Assembly (NCBI GenBank): GCA_902613855.1
Contig: CACMIX010000004.1
Span: 1-64,000, forward strand
Direction of reading: 5' to 3'
DNA length: 64,000 nt
Origin: an uncultured Pelagibacteraceae bacterium
Lineage (GTDB): Bacteria; Pseudomonadota; Alphaproteobacteria; Pelagibacterales; Pelagibacteraceae
Part shown: positions 1-8,515 of the stretch, piece by piece
Layout of the letters: every line of letters starts with the position of its first letter
Position numbering within the stretch: the first letter of the stretch is position 1
Translations under genes and position numbers: made by a program
Notes under the pieces: model-generated
Database searches by the model: none
What the model saw: the letters and a program-made list of their open reading frames with translations, nothing else
Told to the model about the DNA's origin: nothing

Positions 1-123
1 AGCATTAAAGTTATCTGGTTGAATCTCTAATATAGTCCGATAACAATTTTCAGCTTCTTTAAAATTAGTCTTAGTTAAAGCATCGAGACCCTTTTGTAAA
101 AATTGATCGATTATCAATTTCAT
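1..123 (-). CDS. TPR-repeat protein, N-terminal fragment (runs off the window)
   Basis: An open frame on the minus strand starts with ATG at 123 and has no stop before the window edge, giving 41 residues. The segment KTNFKEAENCYRTILEIQPDN follows the tetratricopeptide consensus (hydrophobic-helix A, then A.. Y...L...P.N). It lies 20 bases upstream of no other minus-strand gene in the same direction except fabI, whose stop is at 144, so it may be the distal gene of the fabA-fabB-fabI run. TPR proteins are protein-interaction scaffolds; many alphaproteobacterial ones carry a sulfotransferase or other domain after the TPRs, which cannot be judged here. Confidence 0.6.
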   Translation of the reverse strand, partial: MKLIIDQFLQKGLDALTKTNFKEAENCYRTILEIQPDNFNA

Positions 124-143
124 TATTTTAAACTTACTCTACG

Positions 144-929
144 CTAAGTAAAATTCTTGGGGTCTGGCATCCCAACTTTATTGTATCCAGCATCTACATA
201 ATGAATTTCACCAGTAACTCCGTTTGCAAGGTCACTTAATAGATATAACGCAGAATTTCCAACATCATGAATATCAACGTTTCTTTTGAGTAAAGAATGG
301 TCTTCATTCCATTTATATAGGAATTTTGCATCTCCGATTGCAGAAGCTGCTAGTGTTTTAATAGGTCCTGCGCTTATAGCATTAACTCTAATATCTTTTG
401 CGCCCAAATCTCTTGCAAGATACTTAACGCTAGATTCTAATGCCGCTTTGCAAACACCCATTACGTTATAATTTGGAATAGCTTTGTTTGCTTCGTAGCT
501 TAGAGTAATTAGACTTCCCCCTTTTTTCATCACTTTAGAGGCTTCTTTTGCAACTTCAGTAAAAGAAAAGCATGAAATTAACATACTTTTTAAAAAATTT
601 TCTCTTGTTGTATTTAAATATTCTCCGGACAATTCTGATTTATCTGAAAAAGCAATAGCGTGAACTACAAAATCTATTTCACCCCATTTTAATTTAACAT
701 CTTGAAACAATTTTGTTACATCATCTTTTTTTTCTACATCACAGCTAAATGTGACTTTTGAATTTAATTTTTCTGCTAATGGAATAACTCTTTTCTTTAA
801 AGCGTCCCCTAAATAAGTAAATGCAAGATCAGCACCAGCTTCGGCAAGCTTTTGTGAAATGCCCCAAGCAATAGATCTTTCATTGGCAACTCCCATCACT
901 AATCCTCTTTTGCCTTTCATTAAACTCAT
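144..929 (-). CDS. fabI: Enoyl-[acyl-carrier-protein] reductase (NADH), FabI
   Basis: FabI performs the last reduction of the fatty acid elongation cycle, turning trans-2-enoyl-ACP into acyl-ACP in the cytoplasm. The 261-residue length is normal. The divergent Rossmann motif GVANERSIAWGI (about 13-24) is the FabI form of the NAD site. The catalytic pair is Y154 and K161 in YNVMGVCK, with the second conserved tyrosine Y145 in SYEANKA. The ATG at 929 is 2 bases after the fabB stop, so it is translated as part of fabA-fabB-fabI. This family is the target of triclosan-type inhibitors. The call is firm. Confidence 0.96.
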   Translation of the reverse strand: MSLMKGKRGLVMGVANERSIAWGISQKLAEAGADLAFTYLGDALKKRVIPLAEKLNSKVTFSCDVEKKDDVTKLFQDVKLKWGEIDFVVHAIAFSDKSELSGEYLNTTRENFLKSMLISCFSFTEVAKEASKVMKKGGSLITLSYEANKAIPNYNVMGVCKAALESSVKYLARDLGAKDIRVNAISAGPIKTLAASAIGDAKFLYKWNEDHSLLKRNVDIHDVGNSALYLLSDLANGVTGEIHYVDAGYNKVGMPDPKNFT

Positions 930-931
930 GG

Positions 932-2143
932 TTAAACTTTCTCAAAAATTAAAGCAGCATTGGTTCCACCAAAACCAAAACTATTAGACATTACTGTATT
1001 TAAAGTTGCTCCTGTCTCAGTTTTAGCAACTATTGGAAATTTTTTAGCCTCGTCATCCATTTCATTAATATTAGCAGATCCTGCTATAAAATTATTTTTC
1101 ATCATAATTAAACAATAAATCGCTTCATGAACGGATGCGGCTCCCAAAGGATGACCTGATAAAGATTTTGTTGAACTAATTTTTGGAATTTCATTTCCAA
1201 AAGCTTCTTTTACAGCATTTAATTCAGTAATGTCTCCAACTGGAGTAGATGTTCCATGAGTATTGATATAATCAATTTTATTTTTTGATGTTGCCATAGC
1301 CATCTTCATACATCTTACAGCGCCTTCTCCTGATGGAGCCACCATATCGTATCCATCTGAAGTTGCCCCATAACCAGTTAATTCCGCGTATATTTTGGCC
1401 CCTCTTGCTTTAGCATGTTCATATTCTTCTAGCACTAACACTCCACCACCACCAGCAATTACAAAACCATCTCTAGTTTTATCATATGCTCTTGATGCAG
1501 TTTCTGGTGTATCATTATATTTTGAAGATAAGGCTGTCATGGCATCAAACATTGCAGTCATCGCCCAGTGTATCTCTTCACTACCACCTGCAAAAACAAC
1601 ATCTTGTTTTCCCATTTGAATTAATTCCATTGAGTTTCCAATACAGTGGCCACTTGTTGCACAAGCAGAACTCATTGTGTAGTTTGTCCCTTTAATTTTA
1701 AATGGAACAGCAAGTGTAGCTGATGCTGTACTAGCCATGGTTCTTGGGACAATGAATGGTCCCATTAATTTTGGAGTTTTAGCTCTAGTCTTATCAGCTG
1801 CTAGAATTACATTTTCAATTGAGGGTCCACCCGAACCCATTACAATTCCTGTTTTAAAATTACTTACTTCTTTTTCTTCTAATCCAGAGTCTTCAATAGC
1901 TTCCTTCATCGCAATATAGTTATAAGCAGAACCAGAACCCATGAATCTTATTGTTTTTCTATCAATATGATCTTCAAGTTTTATTTTTGGTTTACCATGT
2001 ACATGACTTTTTAAATTGTGCTCTTTATATTCTTCGCTAAAAGATATTCCAGACTTTGTTTTCAATAATGACTGATGTACTTCTTCTTGATTGTTACCCA
2101 AGCATGAAACAACGCCCAAACCTGTGATTACTACTCTTCTCAT
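932..2143 (-). CDS. fabB: 3-oxoacyl-[acyl-carrier-protein] synthase I, FabB
   Basis: A condensing enzyme of 403 residues that extends acyl-ACP with malonyl-ACP; with FabA it makes unsaturated fatty acids. The Cys-His-His triad is visible: C161 in SSACATSG, H296 in [11 protein letters not shown] and H331 in [10 protein letters not shown], with the conserved lysine K326 in STKSLSG. The pairing with fabA directly upstream supports FabB rather than FabF. Its ATG overlaps the fabA stop by one base (TAATG), indicating translational coupling. Start and end are unambiguous. Confidence 0.95.
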   Translation of the reverse strand: MRRVVITGLGVVSCLGNNQEEVHQSLLKTKSGISFSEEYKEHNLKSHVHGKPKIKLEDHIDRKTIRFMGSGSAYNYIAMKEAIEDSGLEEKEVSNFKTGIVMGSGGPSIENVILAADKTRAKTPKLMGPFIVPRTMASTASATLAVPFKIKGTNYTMSSACATSGHCIGNSMELIQMGKQDVVFAGGSEEIHWAMTAMFDAMTALSSKYNDTPETASRAYDKTRDGFVIAGGGGVLVLEEYEHAKARGAKIYAELTGYGATSDGYDMVAPSGEGAVRCMKMAMATSKNKIDYINTHGTSTPVGDITELNAVKEAFGNEIPKISSTKSLSGHPLGAASVHEAIYCLIMMKNNFIAGSANINEMDDEAKKFPIVAKTETGATLNTVMSNSFGFGGTNAALIFEKV

Positions 2144-2643
2144 TATTTAAACAGTCCTACTTTTAAACTATCTGCTGAATATATTTTTTTATCATCTGCA
2201 AAAACTACACCATTAGCAAGGCCAACAGTTGTGCCTCCTGGTGACATAATTTTTTTCATATCTATTTCATACCTTACATTTTTTACACTTTGTAAAACTT
2301 CACCAGTAAATTTTACTGTTCCAACACCTAGTGCTCTACCCTTGCCAGGATTTCCTAGCCAACCCAGGTAAAAACCCACTAGTTGCCACATCGCGTCTAA
2401 CCCTAAGCAACCAGGCATAACGGGGTCAGATTTAAAATGACAATCAAAGAACCAAAGATTATCTTTAATATCTAGCTCAGCCTTTAAAGATCCCTTGTTA
2501 AAGGTCCCGTTATTGTCGTTAATCTCTGTTATTCTATCAAACATTAGCATCGGAGGAAGGGGTAATTTAGCATTACCAGGGCCAAAAAGATCACCATTTC
2601 CGCAAGTAATTAGGTCATCATAGCTATAGGAGTTTTTTTTCAT
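2143..2643 (-). CDS. fabA: 3-hydroxydecanoyl-ACP dehydratase/isomerase, FabA
   Basis: A hotdog-fold enzyme of 166 residues that dehydrates 3-hydroxydecanoyl-ACP and isomerises trans-2- to cis-3-decenoyl-ACP, the branch point for anaerobic-type unsaturated fatty acids. Active-site H69 lies in [15 protein letters not shown] and D83 in GLDAMWQL, matching E. coli His70/Asp84. It is first in the minus-strand run fabA-fabB-fabI and divergent from irr across 93 bases. The irr-fabA pairing is conserved in many alphaproteobacteria. The call is firm. Confidence 0.96.
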   Translation of the reverse strand: MKKNSYSYDDLITCGNGDLFGPGNAKLPLPPMLMFDRITEINDNNGTFNKGSLKAELDIKDNLWFFDCHFKSDPVMPGCLGLDAMWQLVGFYLGWLGNPGKGRALGVGTVKFTGEVLQSVKNVRYEIDMKKIMSPGGTTVGLANGVVFADDKKIYSADSLKVGLFK

Positions 2644-2714
2644 AAAAATTGAGTTCCCTTATTACTTGATTTAATGATAATATAATATAATAAAACAATA
2701 CAATTTATAATTAG

Positions 2715-2731
2715 TTTAGAATTATTATAAA
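2715..2731. promoter_or_regulatory. Irr-box (ICE)-like imperfect palindrome before irr
   Basis: TTTAGAATTATTATAAA reads as TTTAGAA-TTA-TTATAAA, an inverted repeat with one mismatch, ending 5 bases before the irr start codon in the fabA/irr intergenic region. As I remember it, the alphaproteobacterial Irr/ICE operator is of the TTTAGAA-spacer-TTCTAAA type, so this could be an autoregulatory site. A nearly identical sequence in the other orientation lies before the rubrerythrin gene. The assignment is inference, as the whole region is AT-rich. Confidence 0.4.
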
Positions 2732-2736
2732 GAAAT

Positions 2737-3165
2737 ATGACAAAAAACTTCAATTTTATTGAAAAATTAAGAGAAACTGGGCTCAGACCTACAAAGCAAA
2801 GGGTTAAAATTTGTGAGGTTTTGTTCAACAGAGATAAAACTTTTCACTTCACAATTAACGATCTTGTTAAAAAAATATCTGAAGAGCTAAACGAAAAAAT
2901 ATCTCTCGCAACAGTTTATAACACTGTTCATGCCTTACAAAAAAAGGGATATTTAAAAGAGATATCAATAAACTCAGACAAAAGCTATTTTGATACTAAC
3001 ACCACTACTCATCACCATTTTTATGATGAAGATACCCATCAATTAATTGACTGTGATGAAAACGAAATAGAAAATGTGAATGTTAAAAATAATATCACTG
3101 GAAAAAAAATTAACTCAGTGGAAGTTCTGGTTAGAGTTGCGAGTGATAATCAAAATCAAAATTAA
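2737..3165 (+). CDS. irr: Fur-family iron response regulator, Irr-like
   Basis: A 142-residue Fur-superfamily repressor. The N-terminal winged helix carries LRPTKQRVKICEVL (about 12-27) and the recognition segment SLATVYNTVHALQKKGYL. The dimerisation part has the Irr-typical run of three histidines in TTTHHHFYDED, followed by HQLIDCDENEI. Fur proper would show additional cysteine pairs, which are absent. Irr in alphaproteobacteria controls iron storage and haem genes in response to haem status, and often sits next to fabA as here. Assignment as Irr rather than Fur, Mur or Zur rests on the HHH motif, lack of CxxC and the fabA neighbour. Confidence 0.82.
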   Translation: MTKNFNFIEKLRETGLRPTKQRVKICEVLFNRDKTFHFTINDLVKKISEELNEKISLATVYNTVHALQKKGYLKEISINSDKSYFDTNTTTHHHFYDEDTHQLIDCDENEIENVNVKNNITGKKINSVEVLVRVASDNQNQN

Positions 3166-3194
3166 TTCAATAAAATCAATTACTTAAATTATAA

Positions 3195-3242
3195 ATTATA
3201 ATTATTCTAAACTGTTGACAATCATTTTAGAAGTATTATATG
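3195..3242 (+). promoter_or_regulatory. Rubrerythrin promoter with two Irr-box-like sites
   Basis: A good -35 element TTGACA lies at 3215-3220, with a -10-like TATATG at 3237-3242 (16-base spacing). Directly upstream, 3195-3211 reads ATTATAATTATTCTAAA, almost the reverse complement of the site before irr. Downstream, 3226-3242 reads TTTAGAAGTATTATATG, which has the left half TTTAGAA and covers the spacer and -10. Two such sites bracketing a promoter suggest repression by Irr. The promoter is reasonably supported; the operator reading is inference. Confidence 0.45.
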
Positions 3243-3272
3243 GTTAGCAATCATTAAATTAAGGAGAATAAA

Positions 3273-3689
3273 ATGTCATTAAAAGGAAGTAAAACTGAAG
3301 AAAATTTAAAGGAAGCTTTTGCTGGTGAAAGTCAAGCAAACAGAAGATATCTTTACTTCGCACAAAAGGCTGACATCGAAGGTTACAACGATGTAGCTAC
3401 AGTTTTTAGATCAACTGCTGAAGGTGAGACAGGTCACGCACATGGTCATCTAGAGTATTTAGAAGAAGTTGGAGATCCTGGAACTGGTATGCCGATTGGA
3501 GAAACTAAAGCAAATTTAGCATCAGCTGTTCAAGGTGAAACACATGAGTACACTGATATGTACCCAGGTATGGCCAAAACAGCTAGAGAAGAAGGTTTTG
3601 AAGAAATTGCTGACTGGTTTGAAACTTTAGCAAAAGCTGAAAAATCTCATGCTGGTAAATTCCAAAAAACTTTAGAGTCTATTAGCTAA
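3273..3689 (+). CDS. Rubrerythrin, diiron domain only
   Basis: A 138-residue four-helix diiron protein. Iron ligands appear in [12 protein letters not shown] (E about 17), [21 protein letters not shown] and [10 protein letters not shown], matching the paired E/ExxH pattern of rubrerythrin. The C-terminal rubredoxin domain of classical rubrerythrin (about 190 residues) is missing, so electrons for peroxide reduction must come from a partner. The next two genes, an Fe-S oxidoreductase and a DUF3501 protein, are likely partners. A strong Shine-Dalgarno AAGGAG at 3261-3266 sets the start, and a promoter with Irr-box-like sites lies before it. Confidence 0.92.
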   Translation: MSLKGSKTEENLKEAFAGESQANRRYLYFAQKADIEGYNDVATVFRSTAEGETGHAHGHLEYLEEVGDPGTGMPIGETKANLASAVQGETHEYTDMYPGMAKTAREEGFEEIADWFETLAKAEKSHAGKFQKTLESIS

Positions 3690-3749
3690 TTAATTCGTTT
3701 AGTGGACATTAACTTGTCCACTAAAAATCCAAATAAAAATTCAAAAATT

Positions 3750-5081
3750 ATGAGTAAAGAAGGTAGCTTAGATGCACCAACTAGACATCCAATTGATTTT
3801 GAGCACCCTGATTTTTTAAATCCTGAAAAATTAGACTCAGAAATGAGAAGAGTATTTGATATCTGCCATGGTTGCAGAAGATGCTTTAATCTTTGTGACT
3901 CTTTTCCAAAGTTATTTGATATGATTGACGAGTCTAAAGATGAAGACGTTGAGAGTATATCCAGTGAACAATTTGCCCCTGTTGTAGATGCATGTACTTT
4001 ATGTGATATGTGTTTTATGACTAAGTGCCCATATGTCCCTCCTCACGACTTTGATTTAGATTTTCCTCATTTAATGCTGAGATATAGAACTGCGCAGAAG
4101 AAGTTAGGAAAACTACCAAGTGTACCAACTCAATTAGCTAAAATTGATAGAAACGCAAAAATTGGGGTTATGTTCTCTAAACTTGTAAATTGGGCATCAA
4201 ATATTAAAAATAAATTTATAAGAAAAATTTTAGAATTCATATCTGGGATAGATAAAAGAGTGCAGTTACCAAAATATAACTCAGAGACATTTTCAAATTT
4301 TTTTAAAAAAAATAATGATAAAATTACGTATGATGCAATCAACAAAGATAGAAAAGTTGTAATATATTCTACATGTTTTGTAAATTTTAATAAAAAAAAT
4401 ACAGGTGTAGCTGCATTGAAAGTTTTAAAAAAAAATGGAGTGGAAGTTCAAGAAGCCTACCCAGGCTGTTGTGGAATGCCTTTTTTGGAACAGGCGGATC
4501 TTCCAAAAGTAGTTGAACAAGCCAAAAAAGTATCAAAAGATTTAATTGAATGGATTGACAAAGGTTACAAAGTAATAACTTTAACAGCAAGCTGTGGCTT
4601 GATGTTAAAATTTGAATGGCCCTTGTTATTACCTGAAAGTGAAAATGTAAAAAAATTGTCTTTAAATGTAATGGATATTGACGAGTATGTGGTTGATATC
4701 GCTAATAAAGAGGGATTGGCTGAAGGATTAGAGGAAATTGATGGTGGTGTTACAGTCCACCATGCGTGTCATGCAAGAGCACAGAACATGGGTATCAAGG
4801 CTAGAGATATGTTAAAAAATATTCCTAATGTGAAAATTGATGTTGTCGAAAGATGTGCTGGCCATGGAGGAACTTTTGGAGTGATGAAAGAAACACATGA
4901 TTTAGCAAATAAAGTTGGGAGACCAACAGCAAGACAAATAAAAAATAAAAATAATAAGTATATGGCATCGGATTGTCCTTTAGCTGGAAAGCATTTAAAA
5001 CAATTAGAAGTTGATACAAACATTTCAAACGATGAGGCACTACATCCTATAGAACTTATGGCAAAAAGTTATAAATTGTAA
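3750..5081 (+). CDS. GlpC/HdrD-like (Fe-S)-binding oxidoreductase
   Basis: A protein of 443 residues if started at the ATG at 3750; a GTG at 3702 would add 16 residues that look like poor coding sequence. Two ferredoxin-type motifs near the N terminus, CHGCRRCFNLC and CTLCDMCFMTKCPY, bind two 4Fe-4S clusters. Two cysteine-rich CCG domains follow, with GCCGMPF and HHACHAR plus RCAGHGG, as in GlpC and heterodisulfide reductase subunit D. Such subunits carry electrons between flavoproteins or quinones and a partner. Its place between rubrerythrin and DUF3501 suggests electron supply to the rubrerythrin. The true donor and acceptor are not known from the sequence. Confidence 0.83.
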   Translation: MSKEGSLDAPTRHPIDFEHPDFLNPEKLDSEMRRVFDICHGCRRCFNLCDSFPKLFDMIDESKDEDVESISSEQFAPVVDACTLCDMCFMTKCPYVPPHDFDLDFPHLMLRYRTAQKKLGKLPSVPTQLAKIDRNAKIGVMFSKLVNWASNIKNKFIRKILEFISGIDKRVQLPKYNSETFSNFFKKNNDKITYDAINKDRKVVIYSTCFVNFNKKNTGVAALKVLKKNGVEVQEAYPGCCGMPFLEQADLPKVVEQAKKVSKDLIEWIDKGYKVITLTASCGLMLKFEWPLLLPESENVKKLSLNVMDIDEYVVDIANKEGLAEGLEEIDGGVTVHHACHARAQNMGIKARDMLKNIPNVKIDVVERCAGHGGTFGVMKETHDLANKVGRPTARQIKNKNNKYMASDCPLAGKHLKQLEVDTNISNDEALHPIELMAKSYKL

Positions 5082-5083
5082 TT

Positions 5084-5677
5084 ATGCCCAAAGAAAAAAG
5101 AGAGATACAAAAATCTGATATAATGCCACTTGATGCATATATAAAAGACAGAAAAGAATTAAGAAAAAATATTGTTAACTTTAAAAAAAATCGAAGAGTT
5201 GCACTAGGACCTTACGCTACATTTTATTTTGAAAGCTATGAGACTATGTTAGCTCAAGTTCAAGAAATGCTTTATATTGAAAAAGGTGGAGATGAACAGC
5301 TGCATGATGAGCTAATTGCATACAATCCATTAATTCCAAATGGAAAAGAGTTAACAGCTACTCTTATGTTTGAAATAGATAACCCTATATCTAGATCGGC
5401 TTTTTTAGGAAAGGTTGGTGGAATTGAAGAAATGGTATTTATGAAGATAAATGGTGAGACTGTTAAGGCTGTTCCTGAAGAGGACGTTGACAGAACTTCT
5501 GCTGAGGGTAAGGCTTCTTCAGTTCAATTTATACATTTTAATTTTACAGATGAACAAATCCAAAAATTTAAATCAAGTGATGTTAATATTGAACTTGGAA
5601 TGGATCACAAAGAATACACTCACACCACTAAATTAAGCAAAGAAAATATAGCCTCTTTGTCTGAAGATTTTAGTTAA
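5084..5677 (+). CDS. DUF3501 family protein
   Basis: A soluble protein of 197 residues starting 2 bases after the stop of the Fe-S oxidoreductase. The segments IMPLDAYIKDRKELR, RVALGPYATFYFES and DELIAYNPLIPNG are what I recognise as the DUF3501 family, which travels with rubrerythrin and GlpC-like proteins in proteobacteria. No catalytic motif or cofactor site stands out; there are no cysteines, so it is unlikely to bind an Fe-S cluster itself. Function is unknown; linkage suggests a role in the peroxide- or iron-related work of the operon. The 3' end overlaps the convergent SH3 gene by 8 bases. Confidence 0.75.
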   Translation: MPKEKREIQKSDIMPLDAYIKDRKELRKNIVNFKKNRRVALGPYATFYFESYETMLAQVQEMLYIEKGGDEQLHDELIAYNPLIPNGKELTATLMFEIDNPISRSAFLGKVGGIEEMVFMKINGETVKAVPEEDVDRTSAEGKASSVQFIHFNFTDEQIQKFKSSDVNIELGMDHKEYTHTTKLSKENIASLSEDFS

Positions 5678-6128
5678 TTAAACCCCAAAGATCATCTGTT
5701 TTAATCCATCCATTAAAATTATCAGTTTTTATTTCGCACCAATTTTTTTCACATTTTTGAACAACTAATAACCTTCCTTTTTTTATTAATGCTATGGGTT
5801 TTGCAAATGATGTAGGTTTTTTGAATAAAATTTTATCGTTAGTAGCAATAACTGAATTAATTCTTTTTAGTTGTGAAACGTGTATCCAACCACTATTATT
5901 CTTTAAGTCAATTATTCTTCTAAAGTTTTCTTTTTTATCTATTTGTTTTATGGGAAGATTTACTTTTTTATAAACATACTTAACATCAGAGTCAAAACTA
6001 GGACCATAACGGACATTAACTTTATTTTTTTTCAAAGAAACAAAAATTTCATTTGCAGAACTAATTGTGCAAAAAAATAATAAATAAAATAATATAGAAA
6101 TTTCTTTAATCTTTATTTTTAAAATCAC
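5670..6128 (-). CDS. Exported bacterial SH3-domain protein
   Basis: A protein of 152 residues with an N-terminal signal-type segment (about 1-25, hydrophobic ISILFYLLFFCTISSA, probable cleavage after SSA). Two bacterial SH3-like stretches follow: KVNVRYGPSFDSDVKYVY with SGWIHVSQL, then a second with RLLVVQKCEKNWCEIKT and GWIKTDDLWG. SH3_3-type domains usually bind peptidoglycan or cell-wall-related targets. The start overlaps the stop of the upstream ThiF-like gene (ATGA), so it is the last gene of the ubiE run. The partner and precise role cannot be told. Confidence 0.75.
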   Translation of the reverse strand: MILKIKIKEISILFYLLFFCTISSANEIFVSLKKNKVNVRYGPSFDSDVKYVYKKVNLPIKQIDKKENFRRIIDLKNNSGWIHVSQLKRINSVIATNDKILFKKPTSFAKPIALIKKGRLLVVQKCEKNWCEIKTDNFNGWIKTDDLWGLIN

Positions 6129-6868
6129 TTTTTTCTTTTTTTTAATTTTACTCTTCTAATATTTAAATTTAATAAATCTAGAATTAAAATAAATCCGTTT
6201 AAATTTTGACCAATATTAAGAATTTTTTTTAAAATTTCGTTTGCTTGCATTGTTCCAACAATTCCTGCTACGGTACCTAAAATACCATCGTACTCACAAT
6301 TTAAAATATCATTGGTAACAATATCTTCTTGATAAAAATCTCTTAAACTAGGATTGTTTTTAATTTTAAAATCAAAATTGAAAATATGACCATCAAACTT
6401 ACTTATAGCACCGACTACAAGAAATTTTTTATAATCTAAACTTATATCATTAATTAAAAATTTACTTTCAAAGTTGTCCGTGCCATCAATAATGTAATCG
6501 TAATCTTTGATAATTTTATTTAATTTAATTTTATTTAATTGATAATTAAAAATATTTATTTTGGTTTTTGAATTAATCTCATTCAATTTTTTTTTTGCAA
6601 TTTTAACTTTTGATTTATTAACATCTTTCTCAGTATATAAAGTTTGTCTATGGATATTAGACAAACTAACTCTATCGTAGTCTACAATACCTAGTGTTCC
6701 AATTCCTGAGCGTGTTAAAAATTCAGCAGCAGGGCACCCCAAACCACCCATTCCAATAATTAAAACTTTTGCATCTTGTATCTTTCTTTGACCTATTGCA
6801 CCGATATTTTTTAAAATAATTTGACGAGAAAACTTTTCTATTTCTATTTTACTTAATTTTGTGCTCAT
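6125..6868 (-). CDS. ThiF/MoeB/HesA-family adenylyltransferase
   Basis: An E1-like enzyme of 247 residues that activates the C-terminal glycine of ThiS or MoaD with ATP. The nucleotide motif GMGGLG is at 39-44, with the following acidic IVDYDRVSLSNIHRQ and the DGTDNFESK segment. A cysteine in NCEYDGILG (C191) matches the family's conserved SCAEAGVLG cysteine. The two CxxC pairs that bind zinc in MoeB/ThiF are missing, as is a C-terminal rhodanese domain. Whether it serves thiamine or molybdopterin cannot be decided here; no thi or moa genes lie nearby. Confidence 0.82.
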   Translation of the reverse strand: MSTKLSKIEIEKFSRQIILKNIGAIGQRKIQDAKVLIIGMGGLGCPAAEFLTRSGIGTLGIVDYDRVSLSNIHRQTLYTEKDVNKSKVKIAKKKLNEINSKTKINIFNYQLNKIKLNKIIKDYDYIIDGTDNFESKFLINDISLDYKKFLVVGAISKFDGHIFNFDFKIKNNPSLRDFYQEDIVTNDILNCEYDGILGTVAGIVGTMQANEILKKILNIGQNLNGFILILDLLNLNIRRVKLKKRKK

Positions 6869-7302
6869 TTTCCTGTTGAGCCAAATCCACCCTCTCCTCG
6901 AACTGTTTCTGGCAAAGTTTCTGTTTCTTCTAGTTCCATTTTAACAACTGGTGTCAAAATCATTTGTGCTATTCTATCATTATTATTGATTATAAATTCA
7001 TTATTTCCATGGTTAAAGAGAATAACTTTTATTTCACCCCTATAATCACTATCAATTGTGCCAGGAGTATTTAATACACTAATATTATTTTTAGCTGCCA
7101 AACCAGATCTTGGTCTTATTTGTATTTCGAATTCCTCTGAAAATGCTACAGAAATACCAGTTGGTACCAAACAAGAAGATTGTGGTTTAAGAATTATTGT
7201 TTCAGAAATAAAAGCCATTAAATCCATCCCTGAAGCTCCACTAGTTTTATAAGTAGGTAATTGAACAGATGAAGCTAATTTTTTGATTAGAACTTTTGCC
7301 AT
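6865..7302 (-). CDS. dut: Deoxyuridine 5'-triphosphate nucleotidohydrolase (dUTPase)
   Basis: The trimeric dUTPase of 145 residues hydrolyses dUTP to dUMP and pyrophosphate, keeping uracil out of DNA and feeding dTMP synthesis. All five family motifs are present in order: SGASGMDLMA, RPRSGLAAKN, GTIDSDYRGEI, RIAQMIL and the C-terminal RGEGGFGSTGK that closes over the substrate. Its ATG overlaps the coaBC stop by one base. Coupling of coaBC and dut is a common proteobacterial arrangement. The call is firm. Confidence 0.97.
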   Translation of the reverse strand: MAKVLIKKLASSVQLPTYKTSGASGMDLMAFISETIILKPQSSCLVPTGISVAFSEEFEIQIRPRSGLAAKNNISVLNTPGTIDSDYRGEIKVILFNHGNNEFIINNNDRIAQMILTPVVKMELEETETLPETVRGEGGFGSTGK

Positions 7303-8507
7303 TAATTTAATTGATCAATAATTCTATCAACTATTTCATCAGATATTTCAGACTTTTTTTTATAAAAGAGTTTTTCGTTATTTATTTTTTTATTTTTGTA
7401 GTGAATAGTTACCTCATTAAAATCAGAATTAAATCCTATATTTTTATTTGCAACATCATTTGAAATTATCCAGTCACAATTTTTTTTATTTAACTTTTCT
7501 TTTGCATTATTTTCGTGGTCATTGGTCTCAGCTGCAAAGCCAATAACAAGACTTGGCCTCATTGAATTATGATTAGAAACGTAATTTAAAATATCAACGT
7601 TTTTTTCAAGATTTAAATTTAATGTCTCTTGTTTTTTAATTTTATTTGTATACTTTTTTTGTAACTTAAAATCAGCTACAGCTGCTGCAAAAATTGCCAC
7701 ATCAGTTGGTAAACTTTTTTGAGTTGCAAGAAACATTTCTTCTGCTGTTTCAACTTTAATTAGATTAATATCATCATCAATCTCTAAGTTAGTGGGACCT
7801 GAAATAAGCGTGGTATCGAAACCTTTTTTAGAGAGAGATTTTGCAATCTCATACCCTTGTTTGCCACTAGATTTATTAGTTATAAATCTTACAGGATCTA
7901 TGTATTCATTAGTAGGTCCTGCTGTAACTAAAGCTTTTAAATTTTTATTTCTTTTCTTATTTAAAAAAAATTGATCAATTTCTTCAGCAATTTTTCTTGG
8001 ATCTGACATTTTGCCCTCACCATATTCTCCACAAGCCATGTCCCCAATTTCAGGTCCAATGAATTTATAACCACAATCTTTCAATTTTTTTAAATTTTCT
8101 TTAGTAGTCTGATGTTCCCACATCCTTACGTTCATTGCTGGAGCTAAATAAATAATTTTATCTGAAGCGAGAACAACCGTCGAAGCTAGATCATCTGTTG
8201 TACCCTGAGCAAGCTTTGAAATAGTATTTGCTGTTGCAGGAGCAATAACAACAACATCAGCCCATCTTGAAAGCGAAATATGGTCCATTTCAGTTTCGTT
8301 TTCGACACTGAATAATTCACTGTAAACTTTGCCTTGAGATAGTGCGGTAATTGAAAGAGGTGTTACAAATTCTTTAGCACCTGCAGTAAGTATAGTTTTG
8401 ATTTCTGCACCACTTTTTTTAAAAAGCCTAATTGTCTCAAGACTTTTGTAGGCAGAAATTCCACCGCATATGATAAATAAAATTTTTTTGTTTAACAGAT
8501 TTTTCAT
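7302..8507 (-). CDS. coaBC: Bifunctional phosphopantothenoylcysteine decarboxylase/synthetase
   Basis: A 401-residue fusion in coenzyme A synthesis. The N-terminal flavoprotein half (about 1-185, CoaC) has IICGGISAYKS, the PATANTISKLAQG flavin site, the APAMNVRMWEH motif and the active-site cysteine in MACGEYGEGKM. The C-terminal half (CoaB) has VTAGPTNEYIDPVRFITN and SSGKQG, the CTP-dependent ligase site. Together they join 4'-phosphopantothenate to cysteine and decarboxylate the product. The length matches the family. Confidence 0.96.
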   Translation of the reverse strand: MKNLLNKKILFIICGGISAYKSLETIRLFKKSGAEIKTILTAGAKEFVTPLSITALSQGKVYSELFSVENETEMDHISLSRWADVVVIAPATANTISKLAQGTTDDLASTVVLASDKIIYLAPAMNVRMWEHQTTKENLKKLKDCGYKFIGPEIGDMACGEYGEGKMSDPRKIAEEIDQFFLNKKRNKNLKALVTAGPTNEYIDPVRFITNKSSGKQGYEIAKSLSKKGFDTTLISGPTNLEIDDDINLIKVETAEEMFLATQKSLPTDVAIFAAAVADFKLQKKYTNKIKKQETLNLNLEKNVDILNYVSNHNSMRPSLVIGFAAETNDHENNAKEKLNKKNCDWIISNDVANKNIGFNSDFNEVTIHYKNKKINNEKLFYKKKSEISDEIVDRIIDQLN

Positions 8508-8515
8508 TTCGAGAA

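Noticed and set aside
3702-3749. GTG start of the Fe-S oxidoreductase
   Set aside because: The 16 added residues are Asn/Lys-rich without a ribosome site; MSKEGSLDAPTRH from 3750 looks like the real N terminus. It remains possible.
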